Shown: in pieces, positions 1 through 26,400 of the stretch
Position numbering within the stretch: position 1 is the stretch's first letter
How the letters are laid out: each line of letters begins with the position of its first letter
Source of the DNA: Trachelipus rathkii
Taxonomy: Eukaryota; Arthropoda; Malacostraca; Isopoda; Trachelipodidae
Assembly: GCA_015478945.1 (NCBI GenBank)
Contig: JABUQX010022859.1
Location: 20,295 to 84,294 of the forward strand
DNA length: 64,000 bases
Reading direction: 5' to 3'
Notes under the pieces: generated by a model
The model's input: only the letters and a program-made list of their open reading frames with translations
The model's database searches: none
What the model was told of the DNA's origin: nothing
Made by a program: the position numbers and the translations under genes

Positions 1-3000
1 TGATGCGAAATGTTGATTAACTCTCAACTCTCGCTTTTGTCTCGCCTATGCTAACTCCGGAGGCTAGAGGTTATGACTATCTATTGTATGTTGGTTTCGG
101 GCCATATTGTCGTGGAATACTATTATTATGGTCTGTGAATTTTCTTTCATACGGTGTTTTTCGTGGATATATTTTTTCGCTTACTCTTTTATATGGACTT
201 TTTGAAGATACAAGGTCGTACGAATAGAATTTATAAGGTGGAAAACGCCAGACTCGACCCACTCTACTGGTCGATAATTTACGCCCGGGAACGGGCCGCG
301 AAGCCTTAAAACAGAATCAAGTTGGAAGGTGTTGATTTTATTTTATACAGCTTTATATTACAATTGATTATGTCGAAGATTAGCCCGAACACATCCCTGG
401 TTCCACCAGGGGGTTGTTGATTTTCGGGTCCCATTGATGAATCGGGGTAGATTATGCTTTTCCGATTGCCGCCTGAAGGATTACTTCCTGATAGTAAGTG
501 AAGGCATCCGCCGCGGACGGAAACAGGCGTTAGTTGCAGGAAAGATGGAGAAGTAAGTTGGCCTGATGAAAGGAAGACTCTAGTCTCTTTTGCCCTTGTT
601 CATATTTTTTGCGCCGCCAGATAAGGTGGTAGCTGTCTGGACTGGGGCCGAAGGATGGTATGCACGATTATAGGGTATTTGTTGGTCTATACTTCACATT
701 GAGGGAAAGTGACGACCTTTCCCTACCCAAAACGATTCTAAAGCGAGATTGGAAACACATTACGAGATGTCAACATTTTTTACAGGAAAAGTGCCGTGTA
801 TCATAAACGTCAATAGGTGTGGAATGTTGTCCCGTGTTTGAGTACACCCAATGAAAAATTTCTCTTGCAAAATACTCAACAACCAACCGGCATTTGGGGT
901 TGACGTTAACAGAAATCCCCATCAGGAACAGCGGAGGGTGTATTAAGTTCACCAGAGAACCTAACATGGCGGTTTGGGAGACATCGTGAAACAAAAATCT
1001 GGACGAGGTCTTTCTGTGGTATATTTTTATCAGCTGGGCGCTCATGTTTGTTACTACCGAGCACAGCGTAAGCGGCGCGTTCAAGACTGGATACGAGCTT
1101 GCCCGTTGCAGCAGCGGTAGTAAAGAGTGATTATGGAGTTAAATGGGTACTAACTTTCGTGAAGCTATGGATCTCGCTGCCCCTAGCCTTCTTTGTTTGC
1201 TTATGTTTGTTCCTTACTGTTTTTCTCTAAGTTGGTAAATTTATTAGGGGTCTCCTGTACCTTGAAGGTTTGCCAAGTGGCTCGTTTCTATCGAAGGTTT
1301 GCTAACTGGTTCCTGTTAAACAAACAGCAAGGTTGTCTGAATGATCGTACAAGTAATTCTTCAGCTCTTTTCGGTAATTTGTGTTGCAAATATCGCGGCA
1401 GTTTCCATTGGATGAAACTGTGGCTTGATTATTATACGGGAAAAATTTTCAAAGGTAGTGTACTGACTCCGTGATCAATTAGTCCGATGTGTTTGGGAAT
1501 GTGGCTTGTCTTCTCTCAGATGGTTAATAGGCGGAAGGTCCCCGTGAGCCGCCGGTAACGACCCACCGATCAGGAACCTCAATACCCGGTGGGAGGAAGA
1601 TCACGGTTTGCTAGCAGGTGATATGTTGTGATGATCCCCCATTACGAAATGAGGGGTTTCCTGGGAACATCAGGAAGAGGGCTCGCAGAAGAGTGCGGGC
1701 AAATCACACTCCTTACTATTTCGAACAATCCCCTCCGCCTTCAGTACGCTTACCCGCCAGTACTTCTTATGCCAAGTTTTTTCCGGGAAGGGTGGGACGC
1801 GTCTTGCCCAGGAGGCGTCACTATAGTACAAAGGTTCCTGGGGAGATTGAAGAGGATGCCAAGTATGATAGGGTGTTCGGCGGGAGTGGCAGGAGACACA
1901 TCTGGTAATTGAGCAGTGTATAATGGCGTCATGCAGTTACAAATTCTCGAAGCGGTCCGCGCTGGAGGAGAGACAGAAGGCTCCTCCGTCGACGGGACCG
2001 AAGTCAAAGGGGGTGGAGGGGAAGAGGCATGGAGGGAAGAAGACCTCCTCCATCCTCCTGCAACCACCAGCAGCCAACCCATCCTCAATCACATCATTTT
2101 CGAAAGCGGTACCTTTTTTACGTCTACCCGATTAGGAAGACTTGTCGAGCTGGGTCGAGTGTGTTCTTAATCCGTATACTCTCCTCTTGGACCTGCCCCT
2201 CTGGTTGCTTGGACAACAGTGTCAGCACGTGAACCCCCTACGGAATGAAGTAGTTATGTCGAAACGATTGTTTCATCGTGGTGCATTCTCGAAAAAGTTT
2301 CTTTTACGAATCGCTCGAATAGTGCTGAATGCGTGAACGGGCCGTAGGCGGAAGTAAGTAGTATTTATTCAACTGTGGCAGGGCTTGAACCACTTTGTGT
2401 TCCGATGACTGGCCACTGCGGGTTGTCAGGCGGCGAGTCCCGTTTTTAGGCAGGACTAGAGACGGTCCCCATACAAATCTGGGATCCTTCTGCTTCAACG
2501 AAGTCCGCGGTCCCGATATAGCTAAGCGAGTTACGGATGTCTGTTCTCGGGAAGATCCGCCCTTGGACGGACTCCTTCGTCTAACTCTGTTAAGATTAGT
2601 GGACTTGGTATGTTTTCCCTCGGCGAAACAGAAAGCAGGGCGGTATTCGGGATGACGGTTACATTGTGTAGGTCTTCGACGTAGGACACATAGGTACCGT
2701 TATCGCCTTCGACCTTTCAGAAGCTGACTATCGCAAATATCAGATTATCCCCCGGAGCTCATGGACCTCTACATAGGGAGAGGAGCATTGAGAGAGGGTC
2801 GTGTGTGTCGGCGAAGTACGACGACGAGTGGGCCGGCGGACCATTTCGGTTGAGAGTTGGGAGGATTCAATTTTGGCCCGAGCCCACAGAAACACCGAAA
2901 CAGGTGATTTCGGTAATCCGGTTCACAGTTAAGGCCGACCGGACGAACGTGTAAAGCGGAACGAAGCTTCCGGTACACAAACGCTATTCGGGGGCGATGA

Positions 3001-4290
3001 GTTCAACCGGAAGAGGTAACCGCAGATGGACGTTGGAATCGCTGCCTGTCGCATAAGATTAGAGGAATATTGAACGCCTTAGCTTCTTCCCTTCGCCCGG
3101 CGGGTGTAGGCCTCACTGACGGTCATTTATTTATGAATGTGCGCCACCTGGCTTCCTAGGATTCTTCTCTCAAGTGCGAAAAAGGGGCATGTTGATTCAC
3201 GACGGAGGCCGTAAGTGTGGCCCCTTGCAGTTAGGTCAACATAGAGGATTCTCTGTCACAGTTCGGTGGAGAGAACTGCCACATGTTTGACATATAGTTT
3301 GGGAGACCGACAATGATTTCTGGGGTGAGCCAATTTATGGCACTGTGAAACATCTTCTCGGGAAGGGCAACTATAAGTCCGATACCGTGTGCATGGTAAA
3401 AATTCCAAGTTTTAACTCTTTGGAATGGACGGGAAGGCTATCAGAAGAAGGTAGCAACCGGACGAGGGTTTCGTCTTGGAGGGGTCATTCCTTACGTGGA
3501 AGTGAATCCGATAAATCGTCGGTGATAGGCACGTGGTGAGCCTGTAAACTGAGTTTTAGGTATTGTCATCGAAGCTATCGGAACACGAATCCGGTTCGCA
3601 TTATATGGTACCCTTCGACGTGTTCCGAACATCGTCAGGTTTAGAAATGACGGGAATCTTCCTCAGATGGGATAGGGAAGCAAGTACGTGCTCTGGGTAC
3701 GAGAGGCCAGCACGAACCGAGGGTAACCCGTTCTCTCATTGGCGTGGCCTCTGTTGGCTCAGTAGTTTGAAGAGTAGCCTTCAAAGCATCACTAAGGATT
3801 GAGCTGGCTCACAGAAGTCAGTTGACGAGATGACGTCGAATGTTAAATAAATAAAGCGGGTAGGAATCAATACCAGGGGACCCCTGGAGGGGGTCGGAGA
3901 AAGTGATCGTCGGCGTCGGGTTTATACTGGCGTTTAGGAATGGAACCGCTGACGCAGGGGCTCTTGGAATTGCTAACGTAAAAGGAAAAAAAACGGACGA
4001 GACAAGGGTATCCTCTGAGAGGCCCACAAATAGCCTCACCTGTCTACGAACGGGGCAAGTCCCTGAAACAGGACCGGAAACGAGGGCGATAGGGGTGGGT
4101 GGTGGATACTCAACCATTTTCACCAACAGTGGCGTCAAAGCCCCTGCTGGCCGCAGGCCTGGGAATGGCCAGGGAGGAGACGGGTTGGGGACCCGCCAGA
4201 TGGTGATTGCCGCCTTTCTGGAAAAAGGTAAACTTTTTAGGTTTTCTTCCATGAAAAATACTCCTGCAAAACATTTAGCCCTGCAATAAA
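1..4290. other. Unidentified segment, richer in G+C than its surroundings
   Basis: Base composition is near balanced here, whereas almost all sequence to the right is strongly A+T rich; the change is at about 4.29 kb. Several open frames of 60-180 codons exist on both strands, but none gave a recognisable domain and they overlap one another. No exon of the DHTKD1-type gene to the right was found here. It may be a decayed large transposon, a piece of another genomic compartment, or a misjoined contig end. Nothing more specific can be supported. Confidence 0.5.
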
Positions 4291-4690
4291 TAGAACACAA
4301 TTCAAATACACCACAAATGTATAGAATAGGGCAAAACATAAATCCGGCACGCGTAACTGCCAGCAAACCGCGCCCACCACAGGCCCAGAGCTACCTACCT
4401 CCCCCCTAGAAAAGAAACCCAACACCATAGGGTGGGCCATTGGGTGTGGCCTCGGAAAAGCCCCCCGGAACTCCGCGTCAAGTCCCAAAGATGGAAAATT
4501 AAAGCCGTGCACCACACGGATAATACGCGAAGCCCAAGATTATGCGCCCAAGTACAGGACAGCCTCCTCACAGGTTAGGGCAAGGTTCGGGACCCTACAA
4601 TAGGGGCCGCCCGGAGAAAGGCAACAAAAACCGGTTTTTTAAACTGTACCCTCACCCAAGGTGGGAAGGGAGGGCAAGATGGGCCATGAC
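4290..4690 (+). repeat. Dispersed repeat, copy 1 (copy 2 at 27290-27650)
   Basis: This stretch shares an ordered series of words with 27290-27650 in the same orientation: a GAACTCC block, ACCACACGGA, AGATTATGCG/AGATTATACG, CAGGACAGCCTC, AAGGTTCGGG, GCCGCCC/GCGGCCC and ACCGGTTTTT. Similarity is interrupted by indels. GGTTCGGG-CC resembles an RNA polymerase III B box, so a SINE-like origin is possible but not shown. The family is not one I recognise. Confidence 0.65.
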
Positions 4691-4859
4691 ACACACAGAG
4701 ACAACAGCCCGGTAGCCACAAGGAAGCAGAGGAGATTGGGGGAGACTCTCAGAAGAGGAGATCAGGGCCTACGTAGGGTAGTACGTACAGAAACTGAGGA
4801 GAAGGGATATAAACTGAGGAAGGTAAGGGGAACGGGAATAATAATGTAGAATAAGAATA

Positions 4860-5460
<601 letters not shown>

Positions 5461-5549
5461 GAATAGTAAATGAGAATTTTGTTTATTATACCATTAACAG
5501 TAGGAAAGAACTGCTACTACTACTAATTGAATATATAAACCATACTTAC

Positions 5550-18166
<12,617 letters not shown>

Positions 18167-18281
18167 TATATTTTATATAATAAAATAAACCATGTTATTA
18201 AAATAAAAATAAAAAATTAAAATTAGTAATAGGTATAAAATATCACCCAAATAGAGTTTAATTAATAATCTGCAATAAAAA

Positions 18282-18354
<73 letters not shown>

Positions 18355-18989
18355 GCACATGTGTAAATATATCTGACGGAGAGTTCTCTATTTTCAAGGG
18401 ACCAAACCGGGGACTAAATATCAGGACAACATTTGATTTAGAGATATCTCATTTAGATTTAAATTTTTATCTGCAGTAATTAACTTGACTCATAATTACA
18501 CATGTAAAAGGCAAATTTATTAAGCTAAATTATAAACAAATAAGTCAATAAGCTAGCATGCAAAACTAAGTAATCAAAATCTCAAAGGATTGTCCAAAAT
18601 ACCCACTATAGAGTATAAGGGATTTAAAAATGAACCCAGGTACTTAATCAAGTCATAAAATACACTCCACATTCAAAAATGTAAATTAAAGATCTAAGTC
18701 AATGATAGGTCTAGTTAGACTATATATTATGATCTATTTCAACACAAGATGTTCAATGAAATATGGTAGTTCTAACATGTTTATTCCTCACACAATTAAA
18801 TTTTACTATCTTTGTTTATGACACTTTCTTTTGCTTTTAACATGAGTATTAACACATATTTAGCAGCCTATTTTGGGTAGGTTTTATAAAAATTGGTGGA
18901 GGTTCTTGCCCACAAATACCTCAATTAGGAATACAAGAACCTGAGAAACCCCAATCTTTATCAGTTCCAATGATGATTTCTTGCCATTT
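18167..18989. other. Region upstream of DHTKD1, with an (ATT)n tract
   Basis: An (ATT)n tract lies at 18284-18354, about 120 bp upstream of the DHTKD1 start codon. The rest is A+T rich with no recognisable coding block. I cannot define a promoter: no clear TATA/initiator arrangement or CpG-rich patch stands out. Confidence 0.5.
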
Positions 18990-19200
18990 AATATTATACA
19001 GGTCCCTACCTTTCAAACATTGCTATATTTAATTGCGGACAACCACTCCTATAGCACACTAGGAATAACTTGTGCATCAACCTTTTATGGGGTACCTTAT
19101 CAAAAGATTTACTAAAATCTCAATATACAATATCATCTGGCTCTCATTTTCACACACTCACAATTTATACACCCTAGATCCCAAAAGATTCAGTAAAGGT
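18990..19200 (-). pseudogene. CR1/Jockey-type LINE reverse transcriptase fragment
   Basis: The minus strand at about 19140-19070 reads PDDIVY, a stop, then DFSKSFDKVPHKRLMHK. This is the (V/I)-x-(L)DF-x-KAFD-x-VPH block that carries the first catalytic aspartate of LINE reverse transcriptases. One stop replaces the residue before DF. Flanking sequence is too decayed to extend. Confidence 0.8.
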
Positions 19201-19215
19201 TTATATTCTTTTGAT

Positions 19216-19995
<780 letters not shown>

Positions 19996-19998
<3 letters not shown>

Positions 19999-21132
19999 TA
20001 CAAATAACAAGATTTAGATTATAATGTGGTTATATAATTATATACTGGTAGATTTATAGAAAATAATGTCAATATGAAAACATGATAATTTATTTATTTA
20101 TACAAGGTCATGGCATGGCCTAAACATCTGCCCCACTTAACAAATATTTTTGGTTTAAAACTTTGTATTTAAATCATAAAATTAATAATAGATTTAAAAT
20201 ATAAGTAAATGAATATAGTGTATATAAAATATATGGTACATATGAAACAAAAATAAAACAAACAAATAAAATAAAGATAAAATAAAATAAAAAAAAATTA
20301 AGAAATAAAATAAATTTAAATAAAATAAAGTAAGTAAAAATACTAAATACAGCTAACCCAAATATAATAAGACGTAGTTATATAAACATTTATGAGTCCA
20401 TAGTAAACATGTGAAATAAGAAAATAAAAGAAAATGAAATAAAATAAAAAAAAATAATAAAATAAAATATGGATAATTCATTATAAAATAAAATTATATA
20501 AAATAAAACATTTATGAACTGACCAATAAAAAAATAAAGAAATAAGAAAATTACAAAACTTTACAACAGGGCTCATAGCTTCATCGATGTTGCTAAGACA
20601 GTTGCTACGCCAGCGTTGCCAATTAAAATTTTTGAAAGGAATCAATTATGTACAAATAAGCACCAAAAAGCAATGAAACTGATACGAAAAAATACCTGAA
20701 CTAACCACTAAGTTCAAAATAGTTTGAATCAGCTCCGACTCCAGGGTCATGGAGATATCGCAAGGGGTCTCAGCTGGAGCAGAGCTACTCTAATTATCTT
20801 TACCTCCGAAGAGCCGGAACTTAAGATATGGAAACGTTTCGGAGCGTTTTGAAGCTCGAAGATCGAACATGTTCACATAGTGTATTAATATTAATTATCT
20901 GTGATGTTCATTTGAACCTCTCCAAAGCTCGGCCGTATCATCATCCAATAATACCATGAATAAACGTTAGAATTTTCAAAATTTGAAATTATGAAATTTG
21001 TGAAAACCAAAATAATTATAAAAAAAAAAATCTTATGAACGTCGACATATATTTCTTCTATTTTATTCATCCATTTAATATTTAGTTTAAGTTTTTTCAA
21101 ATTCAATGTTTTAGTGTTCCCCCTCTCCTTTA
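19996..21132. other. No gene recognised; A-rich stretch and a GC-richer island
   Basis: Positions 20170-20530 are rich in AAATAAA words. Positions 20570-20890 are noticeably GC-richer and contain CpG, which could be a promoter or exon of another gene, but no coding block could be supported. Confidence 0.4.
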
Positions 21133-21206
21133 TTTGGTGTCTAGCTTTCTAAGCACGATACTTTTTTTCTCATGGTTAATAAAAAAAATCACCAAATTTC
21201 AAATTG
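21133..21206 (+). repeat. Left arm of an inverted repeat pair (right arm 25108-25186)
   Basis: TCTAGCTTTCTAAG, CGATAC, then TTTTTCTCATGGTTAA and a TTGCAC end. The reverse complement of 25108-25186 has TCTAGCTTCTCTAAG, CGATAC, TTTTTCTCATGGTTAA and TTTGCAC in the same order. The arms enclose about 3.9 kb that holds the composite elements below. Confidence 0.6.
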
Positions 21207-22029
21207 CACATGGATCACTTCAAATTAAGTTCTCTCTGTATTCACAGGTTTCAAAAGTCAAGGTATCAATAATAAAGAAAAATCAAAATCAATGGTAACA
21301 GGAGATAATTTCTTCTTCATCACTATATCAATCTCTCACTATCTTTTATCTTTCACAAACCTAATTACCCCCTAAGTTAAGTTTTTGTAAATTGTAGGTA
21401 ATACAGGCTAATTTGCAAGGAACAAAATTTAAAACATGGTAGAATACTGTGTTTAAAGTAAGAACCAATAGTTGTTCTTTATATCAAATTATTAATTTAA
21501 AGTTTTAAACTATAATAAATTAATAATAAAATTTTATAAGCCTTAATTGGTGGGCACCTCCTATAAAGACTAAATTAGTAAGTTGACATAAAGAGTAATC
21601 TATTGGACTCTTACTATAAAGTTTGTTTTTTGAAGCAGGGCTAGTGATGTTTTTGATTTTTTTGATTTTTTTAAAAAAAATTTCAGGGATGGCACGAAAA
21701 AAATCAAATAAAAAAAATCAACAGATTTTTTTTACTTGATTGCAGAGTTGATTGTTTTATTAAAAAATCATGATTTTTTGTTTTTTTTGTTTTTTTGTAT
21801 ATTTAAGTGATTTAACTTCAATAAAAATAAAAAAAATTAAAATGAAACTATATATATTATGAAGTTTTTAATATATATTTTTTAATATCCAACAAACTAT
21901 TGGCATTGTAACCCGTAAGTCTGTAACATTCTTTAGTGTTGATGTTTCATTGTTTCCATTTTAAGATTTTGAACCCAGAGCTAGGGCCTAGGGTTAAAAA
22001 TTGAAAATTAATACCAGATGCAGACTAAT

Positions 22030-22345
22030 TATATTGAAGGGGTTAGGTGAGGATCTTGAATAACCACCTTCAACAAGAGTGATAATAGATGTTGAAGAGA
22101 GTGAGCGTTGTCACGATAAAGTGACATTTCTTCCCGGAGGCTGCTTGGGGCTAGCAGCTAGCCTCCTGCCCCAGACGCGACATTATATATATTGTTTTTG
22201 TATAATGTCGTATAATAGATATGTTAGGCCAGTATTTAAATATTGTCTACAATTTTAGCACCCTTATTAGAAATAAAGACATAGATATGCTGCAGAGGGC
22301 GCAACGTAAAGCAACGAGGAGGTAGATTTTTGGCTTTGAGGATAG
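22030..22345 (+). repeat. Direct repeat unit, first copy (LINE tail unit)
   Basis: It begins GAAGGGGTTAGGTGAGGATC and matches 22878-23210. About 540 unrelated bases lie between the two copies. Positions 22205-22340 encode, with one frame change, YVRPVFKYCLQF and DIDMLQRAQRKATRR, then IFGFEDR. This is the (Y)-(V)-RP-x-(L/F)EY ... LE-x-VQ-R-(A)TR block of the thumb of CR1/Jockey reverse transcriptases. Confidence 0.8.
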
Positions 22346-22877
22346 AATTTAGGCAGCCTCCTGCCCCAGACGCCCCACTACTCCCAGTGACAATGCCGCG
22401 AGCTTCCGCTCTCGGACTTGGTTGGAGACGTCAGTTGTAGGCCAGTAGCTATCAAGTGAGCGTGGTGTGCACACATTAAGGTCACTAGAGGCTTCGACCA
22501 CTCTGTACTCTTACGTGCAGTTGGTCCACACCTGCAGTGAGAAGCACAGTACAGGCGGCACAGGATGACCGAAGAGAGTAGCGCCCAGTAGAAGAAACTT
22601 GATTTGATGGTTATTTGGTTAATCGAATGGCTGGTCGGCTGACCAATTTGCTTGCTTGTTGGTCGATCGGTTGACCAGTGTGGGAGGTAAACAGTTGATT
22701 GATGTAACGTTCGTTGAACGTTGTAGCAAAACAAACTCTTCAGGAAGAAGCACTTTTGGCGAGTGTCAACCATACGAGATGTCTTACCACAGCGAACAAC
22801 TTGGAGAGGGGCTTACTGTTTGCTGGTGTTCGTTGTGTGCCACTCCAGTGGCACGTGTCACTCTGGTGGTCACCAAT
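22346..22877. other. Insert between the two direct repeat units
   Basis: This is GC-richer than its surroundings and has a 131-codon open frame on the minus strand (22773-22378) with no recognisable domain. It restarts with the words CCTCCTGCCCCAGACGC, also present in the flanking units, so it may be a further diverged unit or an insertion. Confidence 0.4.
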
Positions 22878-23210
22878 TTGAAGGGGTTATAGGTGAGGAT
22901 CTTGAATAACCACCTTCAATAATAGAAGATTATTAGATGTTGAAAGTGAGCGTTGTCACGATAAAGTAGCGTTTCTTCGGAGGCTCTGCTTAGGGAGTTA
23001 TCAATGGGGCTATGGCCTCCTGCCCCAGACATACAATATATATATTGTTTTTGTATAATGTCGTATAATAGATATGTTAGGCCAGTATTTAAATATTGTC
23101 TACAATTTTAGCACCCTTATTAGAAATAAAGACATAGATATGCTGCAGAGGGCGCAACGTAAAGCAACGAGGAGGTAGATTTTTAGCTTTGAGGATAAGA
23201 ATAGGCGTGA
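22878..23210 (+). repeat. Direct repeat unit, second copy (LINE tail unit)
   Basis: This repeats the unit at 22030-22345, with the LINE thumb-domain relic at 23060-23195. It leads directly into the alternating satellite. A third relic of this LINE part lies at 34180-34335 in the other composite element. Confidence 0.8.
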
Positions 23211-23692
23211 AGTTGTCTAGATAGGCTCATGCGGCTTCTTAAGTATTATTCTTATTTATTATTTATTATGGGTTGACTGGGATATTCTATAGAGGGGCCA
23301 ATGCGGCTTCTCAATTATTATTTTTAATTATTAATTATTATTAGTTGACTGGGACCAGTCTAGATAATCCCATACTGCTTCTTAAGTATTATTCTTATTT
23401 ATTATTTATTATGGGTTGACTGGGACATTCTACAGGGGCCAATGCGGCTTCTTAATTATTATATTTTATTGATTGACTGGGACAGTCTAAATAGGACCAT
23501 GCGGCTTCTTAAGTGTTTTTCTTATTTATTATGGGTTGACTGGGACATTCTAGAGGGGTTAACGCAGCTTCTTAGTTAATATTCCTAATTATTAATTATT
23601 ATGGGTCATAGTATTATGGGTTGACTGGGACAGTCTATATAGGCCCATGCTGCTTCTGAATTATTATTCTTATTTATTAATTATAATGGATT
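23211..23692 (+). repeat. Alternating two-type satellite, array 1
   Basis: Monomers of about 60-80 bp share GTTGACTGGGAC and the core ATGCGGCTTCTTAA. Type A has AGTCTA-ATAGG-CCATGC and type B has ATTCTAGAGGGG-CAATGC. Starting points near 23272, 23343, 23413, 23472, 23535 and 23618 go B, A, B, A, B, A. The true higher-order unit is therefore a dimer of about 135 bp. Confidence 0.85.
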
Positions 23693-23698
23693 GAGTCC

Positions 23699-23883
23699 AG
23701 GGTTGGGGATTTTTTGGATTTTTTGAGAAAAAAAATCAATTTTGGATTTTTTGGATGTTTTGAGATTCGTGACGTCACGCGAAATATAATTTGTAAACGT
23801 ACTTTTTTTAAGTTTGACATAGTATTATTTTTAACCCTAGGCCTTAGCTCTGAGTTCAAAATCTTAAAATAGGCCCTATAGAC
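23699..23883 (-). mobile_element. Inverted right-end fragment of the hAT-like family
   Basis: CAGGGTTGGGGATTTTTTGG is the reverse complement of the family's right end (ATCCCCAACCCTG). It continues through GTGACGTCACGCG, a TTTAACCCTAGGCC block and ends GGCCCTATAGAC. This is the inverse of 24212-24340, so 23699-24340 can fold back on itself. Confidence 0.75.
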
Positions 23884-24728
<845 letters not shown>

Positions 24729-25107
24729 ATTTTTTTTTTAATTTATGTAAAGAACCTTTTAGTTTTTTTTATTAAAATTCAAATTGGCTTTTTAACTATT
24801 ATTTTTTATAAAATTAGTAAATAATCCTAATAATTACCAAATTAATAATAAGTTTAGTAAATATCATTATTATTTAGTTTAATTAAGTTATTTAAATTAT
24901 ATACATACTGTATAATTCCTGAGTGCTCCAATTAGACTAATTTTAGTTATTTCTTGATTTAAAATGATTTGAAACCACAGTTATGAATTTATTTATTATA
25001 TAGATGAAATATACTTATCATTAATTAGGCGATAAGAATGATTAATTAATAATTTAGGGAAACAAAATTTGACTAAAAAATTAAAAAAATTTTAAAAGGG
25101 AATGCGT
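24729..25107. other. No feature recognised
   Basis: Very A+T-rich unique sequence without repeats or coding blocks. Confidence 0.5.
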
Positions 25108-25186
25108 GCAAAGTAAAATTTAGTGATATTTAACCATGAGAAAAAGGTATCGCGCTCTTAGAGAAGCTAGATAGTAGATAAAAAAA
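25108..25186 (-). repeat. Right arm of the inverted repeat pair (left arm 21133-21206)
   Basis: This is the mate of the arm at 21133-21206 in opposite orientation, with the shared words listed there. The pair could be the ends of an older transposon into which the hAT-like elements inserted. Confidence 0.6.
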
Positions 25187-25254
25187 AATGAATGAAAGAA
25201 TAAAATAGACGAAATATATATGGAAGTATGTAAGAGTTTAAAGAATGCTTCAAG

Positions 25255-25485
25255 CGTAGTTTTTAAAGCACCCTGCTAATTTGAACATCAGCTTCTCCTT
25301 TGGAGACATTGTGGGTTATAAATTGCTCCAATGTGTAGAGATGACAATTTGAATGATGTCAGGTTTATCCATCTCCCTTTTTTAACAATACACTTTTGAT
25401 CTTATTGTCATGCCCAACAATGACATCCAGAACTCTGCCCAAAAGCCAGAAGGGTATATGCTTGTTTATTACATAACTTTCATAT
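25255..25485 (-). pseudogene. BEL/Pao-like pol C-terminal fragment
   Basis: The minus strand reads FWLLGRVLDVIVGHDN, then IKSVLLKKGDG and, after two stops, HLYTLEQF. This resembles the W-(P)-LG-(R/K)V-x-(E/D)V-x-x-G-x-D-x-x-(V/I)R-x-(V/A) block after the integrase of BEL/Pao elements. It is an isolated relic. It is on the opposite strand to the BEL-like gag at 30484-31900, so the two need not belong together. Confidence 0.6.
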
Positions 25486-25499
25486 CCAGTCAATCCCAA

Positions 25500-26215
25500 T
25501 TTCGTCTCCATTCCAGATCATTTCACCAGTAATTCCATTTGTACCTGCTGATTTACCATTTTTCACCTTTCTTAATATACCTATATTACCTCCTCCCTAC
25601 TAATTACCTTATGCGCAAAATACCAACTTCCTCCTACACCATCAAACCCACACATATTCACCATTACCTCTTCATTATTCTATGAAAGTTCCCATTAATC
25701 TCTTTCTTAACCATTCCTACTTTCCTTTCAGAACAGCTTCCGATTTTCTTGTAAATATCCATTCAAAACCTCTCTCCAAGCTATCCATCTACCTCTTTTC
25801 TCATCCTACATACTGTATATGCAACTTTTAGTCTTATTTTTTTCCTTCTTAGAAATTTACATCTCCTTTCTTTCAAAACCTCATCATTGACTTTTAAAAC
25901 TTTCAACCACGCCTCGTATTACTTTTATCCGTATGCAACAACTCTTCATTCCACAATTCATTATATTGACATTCTTAATTCCTACTTTAGTACACTCGCA
26001 TACTTCTCTTGAATTACTAACAAACGGTTCCTTCATATGAGTCCAGATTTGTTCAGCTTATCAGTATGTAACAACTCTTCATTCCACAACTCATTATATT
26101 GACATTCTTAATTCCTACTTCAGTACACTCACATACTTCTCCAAACCCTTCATATGAGTCCAGATTTGTTCAGCTTCACCCTCTTCACATTCAACTAACT
26201 TACTTGCAAGTTGCA
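25500..26215 (-). pseudogene. RTE-like LINE fragment E, N-terminal part of reverse transcriptase
   Basis: The minus strand at about 25575-25505 reads KVKNGKSAGTNGITGEMI, the K-(A/L)-(K/N)-(N/G)-GK-(A/S)-(P/A)G-x-(D/N)GI block of LINE reverse transcriptases. Upstream sequence matches the 44600-44990 part of copy B word by word (for example TTACCTCCTC and CACACA-ATTCACCAT on the plus strand). A stretch of about 110 bp is duplicated in tandem at 25949-26060 and 26069-26180. Confidence 0.7.
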
Positions 26216-26227
26216 AGTGCTCTCATA

Positions 26228-26400
26228 CAGAGATGGCACGAAAAAATCAAATGAAAAAATCAACTGATTTTTTTACTTGATTTTCTTATAAAAAAATCAT
26301 TATTTTTTTGATTTTTTCTTTTTTTATATTTTTAAAAAAATATATATTTTTTTTTGTATATTTAAGTGATTTAACTCAAAGTTTACCTTATAGGGTAAGC
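26228..26400 (+). mobile_element. Left-end fragment of the hAT-like family
   Basis: CAGAGATGGCACGAAAAAAT followed by ATCAACTGATTTTTTTACTT and AAGTGATTTAACTCAA matches the left end of the elements at 21684 and 23884. It then passes into a different sequence (the hairpin repeat below). Confidence 0.7.

Larger units (their letters stand above)
21684..23697 (+). mobile_element. Composite hAT-like non-autonomous element, copy 1 (right end missing)
   Basis: It starts CAGGGATGGCACGAAAAAAA, matching the CAGGG-TGG form of hAT terminal repeats. An A+T-rich part with AAGTGATTTAACTTCAAT and ACATTCTTTAGTGTTG follows, then GAGCTAGGGCCTAGGGTTAA, then two copies of a unit carrying the tail of a LINE reverse transcriptase, then an alternating satellite (23211-23692). 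The same order occurs in 29179-36055. No transposase is visible. At 23698 it meets an inverted copy of the family's right end. Confidence 0.65.

Noticed and set aside
2690..2765. Plus-strand reading TVIAFDLSEADYRKYQI, resembling the first catalytic block of a Ty3-type reverse transcriptase
   Set aside because: There are two extra residues inside the block, no neighbouring RT blocks before or after, and a competing weak RT-like reading on the other strand at 2304-2498. Probably chance.
3818..4366. Long overlapping open frames on both strands (182 and 128 codons)
   Set aside because: They overlap each other in GC-richer sequence and show no domain, codon-level or splice support.
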